Shown piece after piece: positions 7,873 through 17,087 of a stretch of DNA of 64,000 nucleotides (its first letter is position 1; every line of letters begins with the position of its first letter). The notes under the pieces were generated by a model. It searched no databases and was not told the DNA's origin. It was given only the letters and a program-made list of their open reading frames with translations. This stretch comes from Candidatus Competibacteraceae bacterium (lineage in GTDB: Bacteria > Pseudomonadota > Gammaproteobacteria > Competibacterales > Competibacteraceae), in contig RXIV01000001.1 in NCBI GenBank assembly GCA_003989085.1, positions 801,999 through 865,998 of the forward strand, in the 5' to 3' direction. The translations under genes and the position numbers were made by a program.

Positions 7873-9030
7873 CTATTGGTTAATTGCATGCCGGATTCGC
7901 TCCAGGCCTTCCGTCAAGGTCGTGCGCGGACAGCCGAAATTCAGCCGCACAAAGCCCTCCCCGCCTGCTCCAAAGGTCGCGCCATCATTGAACGCCACTC
8001 CGGCATGATGGAGAAAGAATTCATGTGGACTGCCAACAATCCCGGCATTCCGGCAATCCAGCCAGGCCAGGTAGGTTGCCTCTGGGGCGGTAACGCGAAT
8101 AGCGGGTAAATAGCGATCCACATAATCCAGCATATAATCTCGATTAGCCGCCAGATAAATGAGTAATTCCCGCAGCCAGTCATCACCTTGCTGATAAGCC
8201 GCTAATGCCGCAGTCAGCCCTAATAGATTCACATCCGGCACAATGCCGCGCATGGCGTGCTTGAAGCGTTGTCGCAATGTGGGATTCTGAATAATGGCGA
8301 AGCTGGCGCCCAATCCAGCAATGTTAAACGTCTTGCTTGGCGCCATCAGGGTAATGCACCGTTCTGCGATTTCCGGCGCTAAAGTAGCCAAGGGCGTATG
8401 TTGCCGCCCATCAAGTAGTAAATCACAGTGAATCTCATCTGAACAAATGATCAGATTACGTTGTTCACAAATTGTCGCCAATCGATTTAACTCTTCACGG
8501 CTGAAGGAGCGGCCTACTGGATTATGAGGATGACAGAGTATAAATAGCCGAGTATTTTGGTTAATTGTTTCTGCGAAAGCCGCATCATCAAAGCGGTAGT
8601 ACAGTCGCCCATCATGTAATTCAGCGGTCAGCTCCGCCGTGATCAGTTGCCGATCCTGATAAATCGGTGCGCTTAGAAACGGCGGATAAACCGGGGTCTG
8701 CACGAGCACGGAATCGCCTGCTTCACCCACTGCCCGACAGGCTACGTTTAATCCACACACCAGTCCGGGCAGATAAACCAACTGCTCCGGCGTCACCGTC
8801 CAGCCATAAAAATCGGCCAGCCTGGCGCAAATGGTTTCGGTTAATTCATCCGGTGGAGCGCCGTAGCCAAAGACCCCATGCTCGCCCCGCTCGTGTAGAG
8901 CAGCCACTACCGATTCTGGGGCGGTAAAATCCATATCCGCTACCCACAACGGCAATGCCGCTCCGTAGCGCTGCCATTTCAGGCTGTCGGTGCCGCGCCG
9001 AATCAGCGCTTGATCAAAGTCATGAGCCAT
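7873..9030 (-). CDS. patB: MalY/PatB-type PLP-dependent aminotransferase or C-S lyase
   Basis: A 385-residue fold-type I PLP enzyme of the MalY/PatB group, which cleaves C-S bonds of cystathionine and related substrates. Recognisable pieces are LPLWVADMDF near the N-terminus, CHPHNPVG, ICSDEIHCDLL (PLP Asp) and the Schiff-base lysine K233 in APSKTFNIAGL. Length is normal. The gene lies 49 bp after cobQ and 24 bp before the aminopeptidase on the same strand. The physiological substrate cannot be told from sequence; cystathionine beta-lyase activity is the usual assignment. Confidence 0.9.
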   Translation of the reverse strand: MAHDFDQALIRRGTDSLKWQRYGAALPLWVADMDFTAPESVVAALHERGEHGVFGYGAPPDELTETICARLADFYGWTVTPEQLVYLPGLVCGLNVACRAVGEAGDSVLVQTPVYPPFLSAPIYQDRQLITAELTAELHDGRLYYRFDDAAFAETINQNTRLFILCHPHNPVGRSFSREELNRLATICEQRNLIICSDEIHCDLLLDGRQHTPLATLAPEIAERCITLMAPSKTFNIAGLGASFAIIQNPTLRQRFKHAMRGIVPDVNLLGLTAALAAYQQGDDWLRELLIYLAANRDYMLDYVDRYLPAIRVTAPEATYLAWLDCRNAGIVGSPHEFFLHHAGVAFNDGATFGAGGEGFVRLNFGCPRTTLTEGLERIRHAINQ

Positions 9031-9079
9031 CTTTCATTGATCCTGTATTGGGAGAAACATCGAACAGGTTTTTGGTCCG

Positions 9080-10540
9080 TCAATTCGGCAGCCACCGTTC
9101 CAGATCGCTTAAATCCAGATGCTCGGCTATCGCATCCGCTAGCCGGTTAATACCGTCCTCGCGTAATTTCCGGTAATCGGGTGTTTCCCGCACAGCTAAT
9201 CCTGCCCAGCGTAATAAGGCATCGCGGGCTGGCGCTGCGTCAAACAAGCCATGCAGATAAGCGCCGAGAATTTGCCCATCATGCGAGAGCGCGCCATCCT
9301 GGCGGCCATCGCTTAACTGAAGGGCTGGATTTTGCAAAGCCGGGCCGCTACTGGCTCCTGCATGAATTTCATAGCCGGTCACAAAAGCGGCATCGAATGT
9401 CAAATAACCTTCGACGCGCCGCAACTGTTTTTCCGGTTCCAATGTCGTTTCAAATTCCAGAAACCCAAGTCCTGGACTGCTGCCTGTTTCACCTTCCAAT
9501 CCAGCAGGATCATGAATCCAGCTTCCAACCATCTGAAAACCGCCGCAAATTCCGATCAGCTTGCCGCCGTAGCGTAAATGCCGATGAATTTGCTTATCCC
9601 AACCTTGATCACGTAGTCGTTGCAAATCACCGCGAGTGCTTTTACTGCCAGGCAGGATAATCAGATCAACCGGTGGAATCGATTCACCGGCCCGCACCCA
9701 AATCACTTCAACCTGCGGGTGTAAGCGCAATGGATCGAAGTCGGTGTGATTGCTGATTCGCGCCAAGACGGGGACCGCAACGCGCAGCCGTTCAGTATCC
9801 TTGGCAACAGCCGATTCACGCGGCAGGGCATCCTCGGCTTCCAGATGCAAGCCCTGCAAATACGGCAACACGCCTAATACGGGCTTGCCAGTTTCCCGAG
9901 TCAGCCAGTCCAGCCCCGGCTTCAATAGACTCACATCACCTCGGAAGCGGTTAATTATCAGCCCAGTAATTCGCGCCCGTTCACTATCCGCTAACAGCGC
10001 CAGAGTCCCGTATAAGTGAGCGAATACCCCGCCGCGATCAATATCACTGATCAGCCATACCGGACAATTAATCGCCTCGGCAAATCCCATATTGGCAATA
10101 TCCTTGTCGCGCAAATTGATTTCTGCCGGACTGCCCGCGCCTTCTACCAGCACCACGTCATAAGCAGCGCACAACCGTTGATAAGAATCCAGCACGGCCT
10201 GCATCGCGACGGGCTTGTAGTCGTGATAACGGCGTGCATCCATATTAGCCAGCGCCCGGCCCTGAACAATCACCTGAGCACCAATATCCGTATTAGGCTT
10301 CAGCAGCACCGGATTCATATCGGTATGCGGTTCCAGAAAAGCGGCTTGGGCCTGTACCGCCTGGGCGCGGCCAATCTCGCCGCCGTCCACGGTTACGGCG
10401 CTGTTCAGGGCCATATTTTGCGGCTTGAAGGGGACCACCCGCACCCCGCGCCGCGCCAGCAACCGGCATAAACCAGCGACCATGACGCTTTTGCCGGCGT
10501 CGGAAGTGGTGCCTTGAATCATCAGGGTTTTAGCGTTCAT
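9080..10540 (-). CDS. cobQ: Cobyric acid synthase (glutamine-hydrolysing)
   Basis: A 486-residue CobQ/CbiP. It amidates four side chains of adenosylcobyrinic acid a,c-diamide using glutamine and ATP. The N-terminal half is a P-loop amidoligase starting with [11 protein letters not shown] and containing [12 protein letters not shown]; the C-terminal half is a class I glutamine amidotransferase with its nucleophile in GICGGFQM and the later His in YLHGLF. Length is normal. It is transcribed away from cobD with a 129-bp gap. It may be followed by patB and the aminopeptidase as an operon. Confidence 0.96.
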   Translation of the reverse strand: MNAKTLMIQGTTSDAGKSVMVAGLCRLLARRGVRVVPFKPQNMALNSAVTVDGGEIGRAQAVQAQAAFLEPHTDMNPVLLKPNTDIGAQVIVQGRALANMDARRYHDYKPVAMQAVLDSYQRLCAAYDVVLVEGAGSPAEINLRDKDIANMGFAEAINCPVWLISDIDRGGVFAHLYGTLALLADSERARITGLIINRFRGDVSLLKPGLDWLTRETGKPVLGVLPYLQGLHLEAEDALPRESAVAKDTERLRVAVPVLARISNHTDFDPLRLHPQVEVIWVRAGESIPPVDLIILPGSKSTRGDLQRLRDQGWDKQIHRHLRYGGKLIGICGGFQMVGSWIHDPAGLEGETGSSPGLGFLEFETTLEPEKQLRRVEGYLTFDAAFVTGYEIHAGASSGPALQNPALQLSDGRQDGALSHDGQILGAYLHGLFDAAPARDALLRWAGLAVRETPDYRKLREDGINRLADAIAEHLDLSDLERWLPN

Positions 10541-10669
10541 AGCGGGATTTTGACGGAAACGCTGGGTTTTTGGCTACACTAACGGGCCTTATCCGTGACC
10601 AAGATTGACCATGTGCTTGAAAAATAACTGTTACCCTTGGCCTCTCATGCTGTGGACAGGGGAAATTTG
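10541..10669. other. Divergent cobQ/cobD intergenic region, no B12 riboswitch seen
   Basis: This 129-bp spacer must hold both divergent promoters. I looked for the B12-box and the conserved riboswitch core on both strands and did not find them; the space is also too short for a full cobalamin riboswitch. AGGGGA at about 10658-10663 is the cobD ribosome site. Confidence 0.6.
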
Positions 10670-11593
10670 ATGTTAACCGCGCTGCTGTGTCTGGGTGCGG
10701 CGCTGCTGGATCGCTTGCTGGGCGAGCCGCGCCGTCAGCATCCGCTGATCGGTTTTGGTTGGCTGGCGCAACGGGTTGAGGCGCTGGTTTACGGGCCGCC
10801 GGAATTGAGCGCCGCCGCCCGACGGGAACGCGGCAGCATCGCCGTCATTCTGCTACTGCTGCCTTTCACCGTTGCCGCCGGACTACTGGCGTGGTTGCCA
10901 CTGATAGGTTTGGCCGTCGCACTGGGCCTGCTGTATCTGGCCCTTGGCGCACGCAGTCTGACCGAACACGCCGAGGCGGTGGCAACGGCCTTGCAGGCTG
11001 GCGATCTGGCACTGGCGCGAGAGAAGGTGGCGTTGATGGTCAGTCGCGACGCTGCCGATCTGGATGAGGAAGGGATCAGTCGGGCCACAGTGGAATCGGT
11101 ACTGGAAAATGGCTGTGATGCGATTTTCGGGGCGCTGTTCTGGTTCGCCCTGGCTGGGGCGGCGGGCGTTGTGCTGTACCGGTTGGCAAATACCCTGGAT
11201 GCGCTCTGGGGCTATCGCACCCCACGGTATTTGCACTTTGGCTGGGCGGCGGCGCGGCTGGATGATGGGCTAAACTGGCTGCCAGCGCGATTGACCGCCT
11301 TGAGCTATGCGCTGGCCGGATCACAGCCGGCGTTGGCTTGGCGTTGCTGGCGAGAACAGGCGCCGTTCTGGAAAAGCCCTAATGCTGGCCCGGTCATGGC
11401 GGCAGGTGCGGGCGCATTGGGTCTGGCGCTGGGCGGACCGGCCCGTTATCACGGCCAATGGCAACAACGTCCGCCGTTGGGTGAAGGTCTGGCTCCTTGC
11501 GCCGAGGACATCGGGCGGGCGGTCAAGCTGGTGCAACGCGCTTTGTGGCTATGGCTGGCCGTGATTTTTATCGGAGGATGGGCGTTTGCTTGA
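10670..11593 (+). CDS. cobD: Adenosylcobinamide-phosphate synthase (CobD/CbiB)
   Basis: A 307-residue integral membrane protein that joins aminopropanol phosphate to cobyric acid to give adenosylcobinamide phosphate. Typical features are an early DRLLGEPRRQHPLIGFG, the central SRDAADLDEEGISRATVES and ENGCDAIFGALFW, and several hydrophobic helices. The start is the ATG at 10670, which has AGGGGA seven bases upstream; an upstream TTG at 10637 is less likely. The stop overlaps the next cob gene by 8 bases, so both are co-translated. Confidence 0.95.
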   Translation: MLTALLCLGAALLDRLLGEPRRQHPLIGFGWLAQRVEALVYGPPELSAAARRERGSIAVILLLLPFTVAAGLLAWLPLIGLAVALGLLYLALGARSLTEHAEAVATALQAGDLALAREKVALMVSRDAADLDEEGISRATVESVLENGCDAIFGALFWFALAGAAGVVLYRLANTLDALWGYRTPRYLHFGWAAARLDDGLNWLPARLTALSYALAGSQPALAWRCWREQAPFWKSPNAGPVMAAGAGALGLALGGPARYHGQWQQRPPLGEGLAPCAEDIGRAVKLVQRALWLWLAVIFIGGWAFA

Positions 11594-12581
11594 GCATGGC
11601 GGCGGGTTGCGGGCGGCGGCGGCGCGTTACGGGATTGCAACTGGCGACTGGCTGGATGTGTCAACCGGGATCAACCCGCAGGGCTGGCCGGTCCCGCCCT
11701 TGCCGCCGACGGTCTGGCAACGCCTGCCGGAAGTGGACGACGAACTGGAAATGACGGCAACGGCTTACTATGGAACGCCGCATATTTTGGTCACCGCCGG
11801 TTCACAGGCGGCGATTCAGGCCTTGCCTCGTTTGCGCGAACCGGGCCGGGTCGGCGTCCTCCAGCCCAGTTATGCCGAACATGCACACGCTTGGCGACAG
11901 GCCGGACATCAGCTTGAGTGGTTGCTTCCCGATCAACTGGAGGCAGCGGCGGATCGGCTGGATGTGCTGGTGCTGGTCAATCCCAATAATCCCACCGGCC
12001 AGCGTTTTGATTCCGCCCGGTTACTGAATTGGCGGGCGCAGCTGGCGGAACGCGACGGCTGGCTGGTCGTGGACGAAGCGTTTATGGACGCCACGCCCGA
12101 TCACAGTCTGGCAACTCGGGTGGGTCTGCCAGGTTTGATCGTGCTGCGTTCGCTCGGCAAGTTCTTCGGTTTGGCTGGAGCGCGGGTTGGCTTTGCTTTG
12201 GCCGAAGCGGAGCTGCGGGAGCGGCTGCGGGAATTATTGGGGCCGTGGCCGGTCAGTGGACCGGCGCGATGGACCGCGACTCAGGCGCTGGCGGATCGCG
12301 ACTGGCAGGCGCAAACCCGACTGCGGTTGGAGCAGGCCAGCAAGCGGCTGGTGGATTTGCTGCAACGGCAAGGGTTGTCGGTGGCTGGCGGCGCCGGGTT
12401 ATTTCAGTGGCTTCCCCTGTTGGAAGCGGAGTTCTGGCAGGACGCCTTGGCGCGACGGGGGATTCTGGTGCGCCGCTTTGCCGATCCGCCGGGTTTGCGC
12501 TTCGGGTTGCCGGGTGCGGAACCTCATTGGCGGCGGCTGGAATTGGCGCTGGCCGGTGTGCGGGCTGAACGGCTGTGTTAG
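11586..12581 (+). CDS. cobC: Threonine-phosphate decarboxylase (CobC type)
   Basis: A 331-residue PLP enzyme of the histidinol-phosphate aminotransferase fold. In cobalamin synthesis it decarboxylates L-threonine O-3-phosphate to give the aminopropanol phosphate linker used by the preceding CobD. Landmarks are HGGGLRAAAARYGI and DVSTGINPQGWP at the N-terminus, LVNPNNPTGQ, VVDEAFMD and the Schiff-base lysine in RSLGKFFGLAGAR. The assigned start is a TTG inside the end of cobD; there is no in-frame ATG near it. The name follows the Pseudomonas convention (CobD in Salmonella). Confidence 0.92.
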   Translation: MLEHGGGLRAAAARYGIATGDWLDVSTGINPQGWPVPPLPPTVWQRLPEVDDELEMTATAYYGTPHILVTAGSQAAIQALPRLREPGRVGVLQPSYAEHAHAWRQAGHQLEWLLPDQLEAAADRLDVLVLVNPNNPTGQRFDSARLLNWRAQLAERDGWLVVDEAFMDATPDHSLATRVGLPGLIVLRSLGKFFGLAGARVGFALAEAELRERLRELLGPWPVSGPARWTATQALADRDWQAQTRLRLEQASKRLVDLLQRQGLSVAGGAGLFQWLPLLEAEFWQDALARRGILVRRFADPPGLRFGLPGAEPHWRRLELALAGVRAERLC

Positions 12582-12635
12582 CCATAGCCTTGCTCTACAT
12601 TTGAATCATTCTTGATGGATGATGGAGAACTCAGA

Positions 12636-13238
12636 ATGGCTTTAAAACCGGAGTTAAATTTCATCAGCGAGCAGGACTATCTGGCGGGCGAACTTATCAG
12701 CAAGATAAAGCACGAGTACATTAATGGTGATGTTTATGCGATGGCCGGAGCCAGCGCCAATCATAGTAGAATTACCGTTAATATGGTGCAAAAATTGGGT
12801 AATCACTTGGAAAATACACTATGTGAGCCTTTTTCCGCTGATATGAAAGTCAAGGCTGGAAATGATTTTTTTTATCCGGATGTGATCGTTGTCTGTCATC
12901 ATCAGAACCACGATTCTTACTATACAGAATCACCGATTATCCTTGTTGAAGTTCTATCAAAATCAACTCGTAGAATCGATCAAACCCTTAAACGTCAGGC
13001 TTATCAGCGCTTGCTAAGCCTGCAAGAGTATGTGCTGATTGAACAGGATTTTGTTGATGTTGAAATTTGCCGTAGAGCCAATCACTGGCAATCAGAACAT
13101 TATTATCTCGGTGATGAAGTGTATTTTTCCTCAATTGACCTCTATTTACTGGTCGAAGCAATTTATGCTCGGGTTGCCAATACTGATATGCAGGAATTTT
13201 TAGCTAGCCGTGATGAAAAACCGAATCACAATGAATAA
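12636..13238 (+). CDS. Uma2 family (DUF820) putative endonuclease
   Basis: A 200-residue protein of the Uma2/DUF820 family, which has a PD-(D/E)XK nuclease-like fold and is of unclear biological role. Family traits are [15 protein letters not shown] followed by a histidine, PDVIVVC and [14 protein letters not shown] with the later [13 protein letters not shown]. The ATG at 12636 is preferred because GGAG lies eight bases upstream. Base composition is visibly poorer in GC than the cob genes on either side, and Uma2 genes often spread as multicopy families, so a transferred insert is likely. The 3' end overlaps the cobA start. Confidence 0.88.
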   Translation: MALKPELNFISEQDYLAGELISKIKHEYINGDVYAMAGASANHSRITVNMVQKLGNHLENTLCEPFSADMKVKAGNDFFYPDVIVVCHHQNHDSYYTESPIILVEVLSKSTRRIDQTLKRQAYQRLLSLQEYVLIEQDFVDVEICRRANHWQSEHYYLGDEVYFSSIDLYLLVEAIYARVANTDMQEFLASRDEKPNHNE

Positions 13239-13986
13239 TCCAGCGCAATCCCCAATGGGCGAAGTCTATCTGGTCGGAGCTGGGCCGGGCGATCCGGAGT
13301 TACTGACTCTGAAAGCATTGCGACTGATAAAACAAGCGGATGTCGTAGTGTATGACCGGTTGGTCGGGGCGGACATTCTGGAATGGCTGGAACCACGAAT
13401 CGAGCGGATTTTTGTTGGCAAGGAGCCGGATCGTCACACCCTGCCACAGGATGATATCAATCATTTGCTGGTGGATTTAGCGTTACAGGGCAAAAAGGTT
13501 TTACGGTTGAAAGGCGGCGATCCGTTTATTTTCGGGCGCGGCGGCGAAGAAATTGAAACCCTGATGGCGGCGGGTGTGCCCTTTCAGGTTGTCCCAGGCG
13601 TCACCGCCGCTGCGGGTTGCGCCGCTTACGCTGGGATTCCACTAACCCACCGTGATTACGCCCAAGCCTGCGTATTTGTTACCGGCCATTTGAAAGAGGG
13701 TGTGCTGGATTTGAACTGGCCGATGTTGGCCCAACCGCGCCAAACCGTAGTGTTTTATATGGGTCTGAAAAGCGTTGGACAGATTTGCCAGAAATTGCGT
13801 GAACATGGTGTGGCTGACGTTATGCCGGCAGCGCTGATAGAGCAGGGTACAACTTTGCAGCAGCGAGTTTATACTGGTACGGTGGCTGATTTACCGGAAA
13901 GGCTGCAAAGCACTGGAGTCCGTTCTCCGGCATTGCTCATAGTTGGCGAGGTAGTTAAATTACGCCCGCAACTGGCGTGGTTCTAG
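13231..13986 (+). CDS. cobA: Uroporphyrinogen-III C-methyltransferase
   Basis: A 251-residue SAM-dependent methylase that converts uroporphyrinogen III to precorrin-2, the branch point to cobalamin and siroheme. It is a stand-alone CobA with [43 protein letters not shown] and PGVTAA. Start choice is uncertain: the ATG at 13231 overlaps the Uma2 gene by 8 bases, and a GTG/ATG pair at 13210/13213 would add six or seven residues; no clear ribosome site marks either. It probably followed cobC directly before the Uma2 gene was inserted. Confidence 0.94.
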   Translation: MNNPAQSPMGEVYLVGAGPGDPELLTLKALRLIKQADVVVYDRLVGADILEWLEPRIERIFVGKEPDRHTLPQDDINHLLVDLALQGKKVLRLKGGDPFIFGRGGEEIETLMAAGVPFQVVPGVTAAAGCAAYAGIPLTHRDYAQACVFVTGHLKEGVLDLNWPMLAQPRQTVVFYMGLKSVGQICQKLREHGVADVMPAALIEQGTTLQQRVYTGTVADLPERLQSTGVRSPALLIVGEVVKLRPQLAWF

Positions 13987-14096
13987 CTGAATCCGAGAGC
14001 GATAAACAATGAGGCAATCAGCTCGCTGCCCTGGAAATGAAAGAACAATTTTGGCTATTTACTCCGTGGGTTTCATTTCACCAAGAGGAAAACACC

Positions 14097-14942
14097 ATGC
14101 TCAATAAATATGTTTTAGCTCTGTTAGTTTTCAGCGCAATCGGCTGCGCAACTGGCTCAGCAATAGCTCAGAATTCGCCCGATGACCATCGGCAGACCAG
14201 CACCAGCCAGTCATCAGCAGCCATCATTAGTAGCGTTACGCAGAGTAGTCCCGGACGCTACCGGATCATCGGGTCAGTGGTGGATAGAAATAACACGCTG
14301 GCCTGTGGATTAGCGCTGGCTAGTGGCCGATGCGTATTCAGTTGCGGCCCAGGCTCGCCAAGATGCGAGGGGGGAAGCGATAATTTGTCCTTTGGCGGTT
14401 TTGACCTGTCTGATTTGCCGACAGAAAAAGACGGAACGATCATCGTGCAAACCTTTGTTCAGGGCAATATGCCAGGCCTCCAAGTGATCAATCCGGGTGG
14501 CGGCAGTGGACAAGCACGATGGACTGCGTATACCAGTACTTGTTGCTCTTCCAGTTCTACCATTTACTCAGTGACAGTAGATGGGGTGACTAAAACTTCG
14601 GTGAGCACCCGTTGTGATGATTCAACCCCGACTACTCAAGAATCTTTCGCCATTACTTCAGCAGGCCTGAAGAATTTTACTGCCTCTACGTCTTCGGCCT
14701 GCTCTGAAACAAGCGTCAGCGGAACCGTGGAGTTTTCTGCAAATAGTTGCTACCGCTTTAATCGGGTCATTGAAAATGGTGGTCCTGTTACTCATCTGGA
14801 AAGTGTTTCCTGTCCCTCTTCAACCAATACGCATACGCTGCGTCAAGCAGATAGCATTACGCTAATCACGGTTTTGCCGGAAAGTCAAACGGGTAACTCG
14901 TCTTCATCCACAGCGCAGGAACAGCCTAAAATCCAGCCTTGA
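14097..14942 (+). CDS. Secreted Ser/Thr- and Cys-rich protein of unknown function
   Basis: A 281-residue protein not recognised as any known family. The ATG at 14097 is chosen because AGAGGA precedes it and because it gives a good signal peptide (MLNKYVLALLVFSAIGCATGSAIAQ, cleavage likely after AIA). The mature part begins with a Ser/Thr/Gln-rich linker, then a segment NNTLACGLALASGRCVFSCG with four closely spaced cysteines, and later CC and further paired cysteines, suggesting disulfide-bonded beta domains. The wording GSVVDRNNTLACG resembles carboxypeptidase-regulatory-like surface domains, but that is a guess. It stands alone and its stop faces the DUF4124 gene. Confidence 0.7.
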   Translation: MLNKYVLALLVFSAIGCATGSAIAQNSPDDHRQTSTSQSSAAIISSVTQSSPGRYRIIGSVVDRNNTLACGLALASGRCVFSCGPGSPRCEGGSDNLSFGGFDLSDLPTEKDGTIIVQTFVQGNMPGLQVINPGGGSGQARWTAYTSTCCSSSSTIYSVTVDGVTKTSVSTRCDDSTPTTQESFAITSAGLKNFTASTSSACSETSVSGTVEFSANSCYRFNRVIENGGPVTHLESVSCPSSTNTHTLRQADSITLITVLPESQTGNSSSSTAQEQPKIQP

Positions 14943-15049
14943 ATGCGCAAAACCTCAGCTACCGGTTTGAGCAAGCCGGCAGCTGGGTACGCTGTTTCAA
15001 GCTGGGGCGTTCAGGCTGTCTTCACTGAGCTGAATAAGGTTGGGCGGAT

Positions 15050-15655
15050 TCAGCGTCCACTGAAGCTGCCCGGCTGTTCCCGACTCACCCCTGATGGCGC
15101 CGGGCGAAAAACCGGATTTTGTTTAGCCGTTGGCTTGGGGGGGTCTGGTAACGGCATAGGACGATAACTGTGGCAATCAGGCCACGGTTGGCAAGGCGGT
15201 CCCGGTGGACGCAGTGGCGGTCCTGGTGGATAAGGATAAGGGTAGTAGGGATAAGGCGACGGCCCTACGATGACATTGCTGTTGTCGTTTTGCTCTTGTT
15301 GCTGCTTTTTTAGCAGATCATTTTGCAACTGCTGGTTTTCCTGCTCCAGTCTGCGTATGGCCTGTTCCTGCCGGGACTGTTCAGTTGCTTGGCGGTCACG
15401 GGCCATTTGATTGGCCAAAGTATTGATGCGGGCGATTTCAGCAGCGGAGTCAGCGTCACTGGATGTGGTCGTCGGTGATGGAGCGATATCGACGGTTTCC
15501 GCCGGGGTCGCAGCATCTCCCGGTTTCTGCTGGCCGTAGTGGACTTGTCCGGCGGCGTCTGTCCATTTGTAGACTTGCTGGGACAATGCGGCGTTTGGGA
15601 AGACTTGGAGCAGTACGGTGGTAATAATCAGGGCAGTCAGTAGGTTGGGTTTCAT
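15050..15655 (-). CDS. DUF4124 domain periplasmic protein with Pro/Tyr-rich tail
   Basis: A 201-residue exported protein. After a signal peptide (about 1-25) comes the DUF4124 motif QQVYKWTDAAGQVHYGQQKP, a small domain common in gammaproteobacterial secreted proteins and of unknown function. Residues about 70-125 are a Glu/Gln/Arg-rich coiled coil. The remainder is very rich in proline and tyrosine (PYPYYPYPYPPGPP), probably unstructured. The gene is divergent from uppP with 76 bp between them. No partner gene is apparent. Confidence 0.85.
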   Translation of the reverse strand: MKPNLLTALIITTVLLQVFPNAALSQQVYKWTDAAGQVHYGQQKPGDAATPAETVDIAPSPTTTSSDADSAAEIARINTLANQMARDRQATEQSRQEQAIRRLEQENQQLQNDLLKKQQQEQNDNSNVIVGPSPYPYYPYPYPPGPPLRPPGPPCQPWPDCHSYRPMPLPDPPKPTAKQNPVFRPAPSGVSREQPGSFSGR

Positions 15656-15731
15656 GGTCAGCCTGCGTGATGGCTAAAGCAATTGGTTTAATTCATTTCA
15701 ATTTCCAGCCACGATACCTGAAGGAGTCCCT

Positions 15732-16556
15732 TTGGACATTGTGTTGATTCTCAAGGCCCTGGTTTTAGGGCTGGTGGAGGCGGCCTCGGAATTCCTGCCG
15801 ATTTCCAGCACCGGTCATCTGATTATTGTCGGGGATTTTCTCAATTTCACCGGAGCGCGGGCCGAAGCTTTCGAGATTTTCATCCAGTTGGGCGCGATTT
15901 TGTCAGTGGTGTGGGTTTATCGGGAACGACTGCTCGATATTGCCATAAATATCGATTGGGATCGCAAAGCGCAACGCTTGATCCTGAATCTAGCGATTGC
16001 ATTCCTGCCGGCGGCGATAGTGGGCCTGCTGCTGCACAAATACATTACCTACTACCTGTTCAACCCAGTCAGTGTGGCTGGGGCATTAGTTATTGGCGGG
16101 ATCGCCATTCTCTTGATCGAACGCTATGCCCGGACCGGGCGGGTGCAGGCGCTCGAAGACCTGAGCTGGCGAGATGCGCTGCTGGTAGGCATTGCCCAGA
16201 GCTTGGCGCTGTTTCCCGGCGTATCGCGATCCGGCGCAACGATCATGGGCGGGATGTGGTGTGGGGTGTCGCGCTTCGCCGCCACCGAGTTCTCCTTTTT
16301 TCTGGCGATTCCAACCATGTTCGCCGCCACTGGCTACAGCCTGTACAAAGAGTGGGGCGGCCTGACGCCAGCCGATGCGCCGATATTCGCCGTCGGCTTC
16401 ATCGCCGCCTTTCTGGGCGGGCTAGCGGTGGTGCGCTTTCTGTTGGCCTATGTCGGTCAACACAGCTTTGCACCGTTCGCCTGGTACCGGATCGGCTTTG
16501 GCGGTTTGCTGCTGGCCTATTTTCACTACCATCCGTGGGTGGGCAAGGTCGGGTGA
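15732..16556 (+). CDS. uppP: Undecaprenyl-diphosphatase
   Basis: A 274-residue membrane enzyme (UppP/BacA) that dephosphorylates undecaprenyl pyrophosphate to recycle the lipid carrier for peptidoglycan and surface polysaccharides; it can give bacitracin resistance. Both catalytic signatures are visible: EAASEFLPISSTGHL near the N-terminus and FPGVSRSGATI in the middle, with eight or so helices. The start is a TTG at 15732 with AAGGAG seven bases upstream; no ATG is available. The stop overlaps the next gene (GTGA). Confidence 0.95.
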   Translation: MDIVLILKALVLGLVEAASEFLPISSTGHLIIVGDFLNFTGARAEAFEIFIQLGAILSVVWVYRERLLDIAINIDWDRKAQRLILNLAIAFLPAAIVGLLLHKYITYYLFNPVSVAGALVIGGIAILLIERYARTGRVQALEDLSWRDALLVGIAQSLALFPGVSRSGATIMGGMWCGVSRFAATEFSFFLAIPTMFAATGYSLYKEWGGLTPADAPIFAVGFIAAFLGGLAVVRFLLAYVGQHSFAPFAWYRIGFGGLLLAYFHYHPWVGKVG

Positions 16557-17011
16557 ACAGTATCCAGAAGAATTCTGCTGTTCAGTCGCCTGCGATGTCC
16601 GGCGAGCCGCTGATCGAGGTGTTTTCCGCTGCCTGGATGAGTGAATACGCCCGGTTGTGGAATGCTGAGCAAACTATGGTGCGGGAGTTGTCCCGACAAC
16701 GGTTTAGCGCGGCAGTCGGTTATGGTTTTCCGGATCAGCCGGATCCGCAGGGTCTGCTGGTCGTGGTGCGGGGCAACGCAGAATGGGCGGGGTCTTACGA
16801 TGGCCGGGAATTGGACTGGGACTTGCGGGCGGCGGCCCCGGACTGGACGCACTGGTTAAGCCAGGGGTTTGAGTTGCCCCGACTGCTGCTGGCGGTTGGG
16901 AACCAGCGCCTGCAAATTCGCCGGGGCGATCACCGGCGCATTCTCCGTAAACCACCTTTGGTAAGCGCATTGTTACGGGCCTTCGCGCTGATGCCGGAGG
17001 TGCGGCGGTGA
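16553..17011 (+). CDS. Small SCP2-like protein, function unknown
   Basis: A 152-residue soluble protein starting at a GTG that overlaps the uppP stop, so translation is coupled. The central to C-terminal part (VVVRGNAEWAGSYDGRELDWDLRA, then a Trp-rich stretch, LQIRRGDHRRIL and ALLRAFALM) resembles the fold pattern of SCP2 sterol-carrier/lipid-binding domains, as in UbiJ-related proteins. That is a weak resemblance from reading only. A larger frame beginning at 15911 reads through uppP out of frame and is not the real start. Its placement with uppP may point to lipid-carrier handling. Confidence 0.65.
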   Translation: MNSIQKNSAVQSPAMSGEPLIEVFSAAWMSEYARLWNAEQTMVRELSRQRFSAAVGYGFPDQPDPQGLLVVVRGNAEWAGSYDGRELDWDLRAAAPDWTHWLSQGFELPRLLLAVGNQRLQIRRGDHRRILRKPPLVSALLRAFALMPEVRR

Positions 17012-17087
17012 ATCCTGCAATTTCTTAAGTTGATTGTGATCCAGCCTCTGACTGGGAAAAATATCCCGATGCGAGTGAGTAAATCTG

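Noticed and set aside
10541..10669. Cobalamin riboswitch before cobD or cobQ
   Set aside because: No B12-box or conserved core on either strand, and the gap is too short.
14943..15167. 74-residue plus-strand frame after the secreted Cys-rich gene
   Set aside because: Starts directly at the preceding stop with no ribosome site and runs antisense into the DUF4124 gene, which has strong domain evidence.
15911..16552. Long upstream extension of the SCP2-like gene
   Set aside because: It overlaps uppP in another frame; uppP has both catalytic signatures and the GTG at 16553 overlaps its stop as in coupled genes.
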